64,000 bases of DNA from Sulfurisoma sp. GTDB lineage: Bacteria > Pseudomonadota > Gammaproteobacteria > Burkholderiales > Rhodocyclaceae. Below, one piece after another: positions 63,374-64,000 of this stretch (the stretch's first letter is position 1; every line of letters begins with the position of its first letter). The DNA lies in the NCBI GenBank assembly GCA_030691075.1, contig JAUYFI010000022.1, positions 1 through 64,000 on the forward strand, in the 5' to 3' direction. Made by a program: the position numbers and the translations under genes. The notes under the pieces were generated by a model that made no database searches, was not told the DNA's origin, and worked only from the letters and a program-made list of their open reading frames with translations.

Positions 63374-64000
63374 TCAGCCGCCCAGCATCTCTTTCGTGTC
63401 GATCGCCAGATCGCTCTCGTCCGTCGGCGATTCGGCCGCCCATTGCGCCGGCTTGGCCGGATCGGAATAGATTCGGCGCATCAAGCCGTTGATCTCGAAA
63501 AATTGCGAATGGCGGAAGGCCTTCGCGGTTTCGAGCACGGCCAGTTCGACGATACGGGTTGCCATCAGGTTCTGCGGCGGTGTGCGCTTGTCGGCCAGAA
63601 ACGCGCGGCAGGCCGATTCCGACAGCGAATAATAGCCGCGGCAGGTGATCGGCCGACTAGCGTACACGGCGCAGCCCTGTTCGGTCAGAAAGGCGCATGG
63701 GGGATTTTCCACGCCGGTTGGGCTTGACGACAGGAGCGCGGCGATGACGGCGGTTTTTTGCTCGACAGGCGTTCTTTCCTCGAGATGCCGGACAAGCAGC
63801 ACGGCCTCGGTGGTCGTAAGGGTGATGCGCTGAAACTGGCAGCAGTGATTGCAGCCGGCCCGACAGGGCAGGGCGACCGTGGCTCGCGCCTTCTGTTCCT
63901 CGATTGCCGTATCCGCGGCGGCCAGCAAATCGGCATAGCGCGCCGCGGGCGAATCCCGGTTGGCGCGGCTGTTCCAGGTCGCGGCGAGTCGCGCCGAGAC
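63374..64000 (-). CDS. YkgJ-family cysteine-cluster protein (5' end beyond the window)
   Basis: The frame is open to the right edge; at least 208 residues are visible. The N-terminal cluster PCRAGCNHCCQFQRITLTT, plus CAFLTEQGCAVYASRPITC later on, matches the CxxCxxCC-type zinc/iron-sulfur YkgJ family of unknown function. An internal TTG at 63928 is a poor start, and conserved-looking codons continue upstream, so the gene probably begins outside the window. It converges on the aldolase gene. Confidence 0.8.
   Translation of the reverse strand, partial: VSARLAATWNSRANRDSPAARYADLLAAADTAIEEQKARATVALPCRAGCNHCCQFQRITLTTTEAVLLVRHLEERTPVEQKTAVIAALLSSSPTGVENPPCAFLTEQGCAVYASRPITCRGYYSLSESACRAFLADKRTPPQNLMATRIVELAVLETAKAFRHSQFFEINGLMRRIYSDPAKPAQWAAESPTDESDLAIDTKEMLGG

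Overview
This window is high-GC bacterial chromosome from a betaproteobacterium. The best guess is Rhodocyclales or a close relative; no rRNA is present to settle this. Support comes from several standard betaproteobacterial gene orders: a complete mraZ-to-ftsZ division and wall cluster followed by lpxC, dciA, an M23 peptidase and secA; miaB-phoH-ybeY-corC-lnt; uvrA-MFS-ssb; glyQ-glyS-gmhB-plsC; and the yraN/diaA/BON group next to rsmI.

Bases 1-8300 form an accessory region. It begins with the end of an IS21-like element that has cut off the 5' part of a phage/plasmid-type helicase. Next come a lower-GC two-gene operon (a large lipoprotein with a C-terminal trypsin-like protease, then a TraT-like lipoprotein), an IS256-family element that truncates a DUF3489 gene, a VapBC-type module with a dyad operator, and decayed fragments. 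The region ends inside a remnant of gloA, of which only the last ~30 codons survive.

Bases 8300-35700 are mostly housekeeping: YgjP-type proteins, plsC, gmhB, glyRS, a hemerythrin, lnt-corC-ybeY-phoH-miaB, SapC, uvrA, ssb, a TAXI-type binding protein, heptose genes, yraN/rsmI, pyrC. Accessory cassettes are wedged between normally adjacent genes: a RelE/ParE toxin-antitoxin pair between corC and lnt, and a NERD-domain gene plus a second VapBC between uvrA and its MFS neighbour.

RNase P RNA lies at 35617-36091 and overlaps the end of a DUF3025 gene. After an EAL/HDOD signalling gene on the other strand, the dcw cluster runs from 37706 to 55605 with nearly every junction overlapping (ATGA, GTGA, TGATG or 8-base overlaps). 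It is driven by a clear promoter with three MraZ boxes. LpxC, DciA, an M23 peptidase and SecA follow.

The right end holds mtnA, a nucleotidyltransferase pair, a class II aldolase (a likely 5'-deoxyadenosine/MTA salvage route, the DHAP shunt) and a YkgJ-type gene cut by the window edge.

A distinctive feature is a set of dispersed repeats, many of them inside reading frames. One is a 24-base unit in at least ten copies, eight or nine of them in-frame within essential or conserved genes. Two longer versions carry an extra GC-rich insert exactly at the centre of that unit. Palindromic insertions also lie within murD and murB, and two large palindromes of the CCACGAAGACACGAAG type flank murD and mtnA. 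These repeats and the cassette insertions are the most unusual content of the window.
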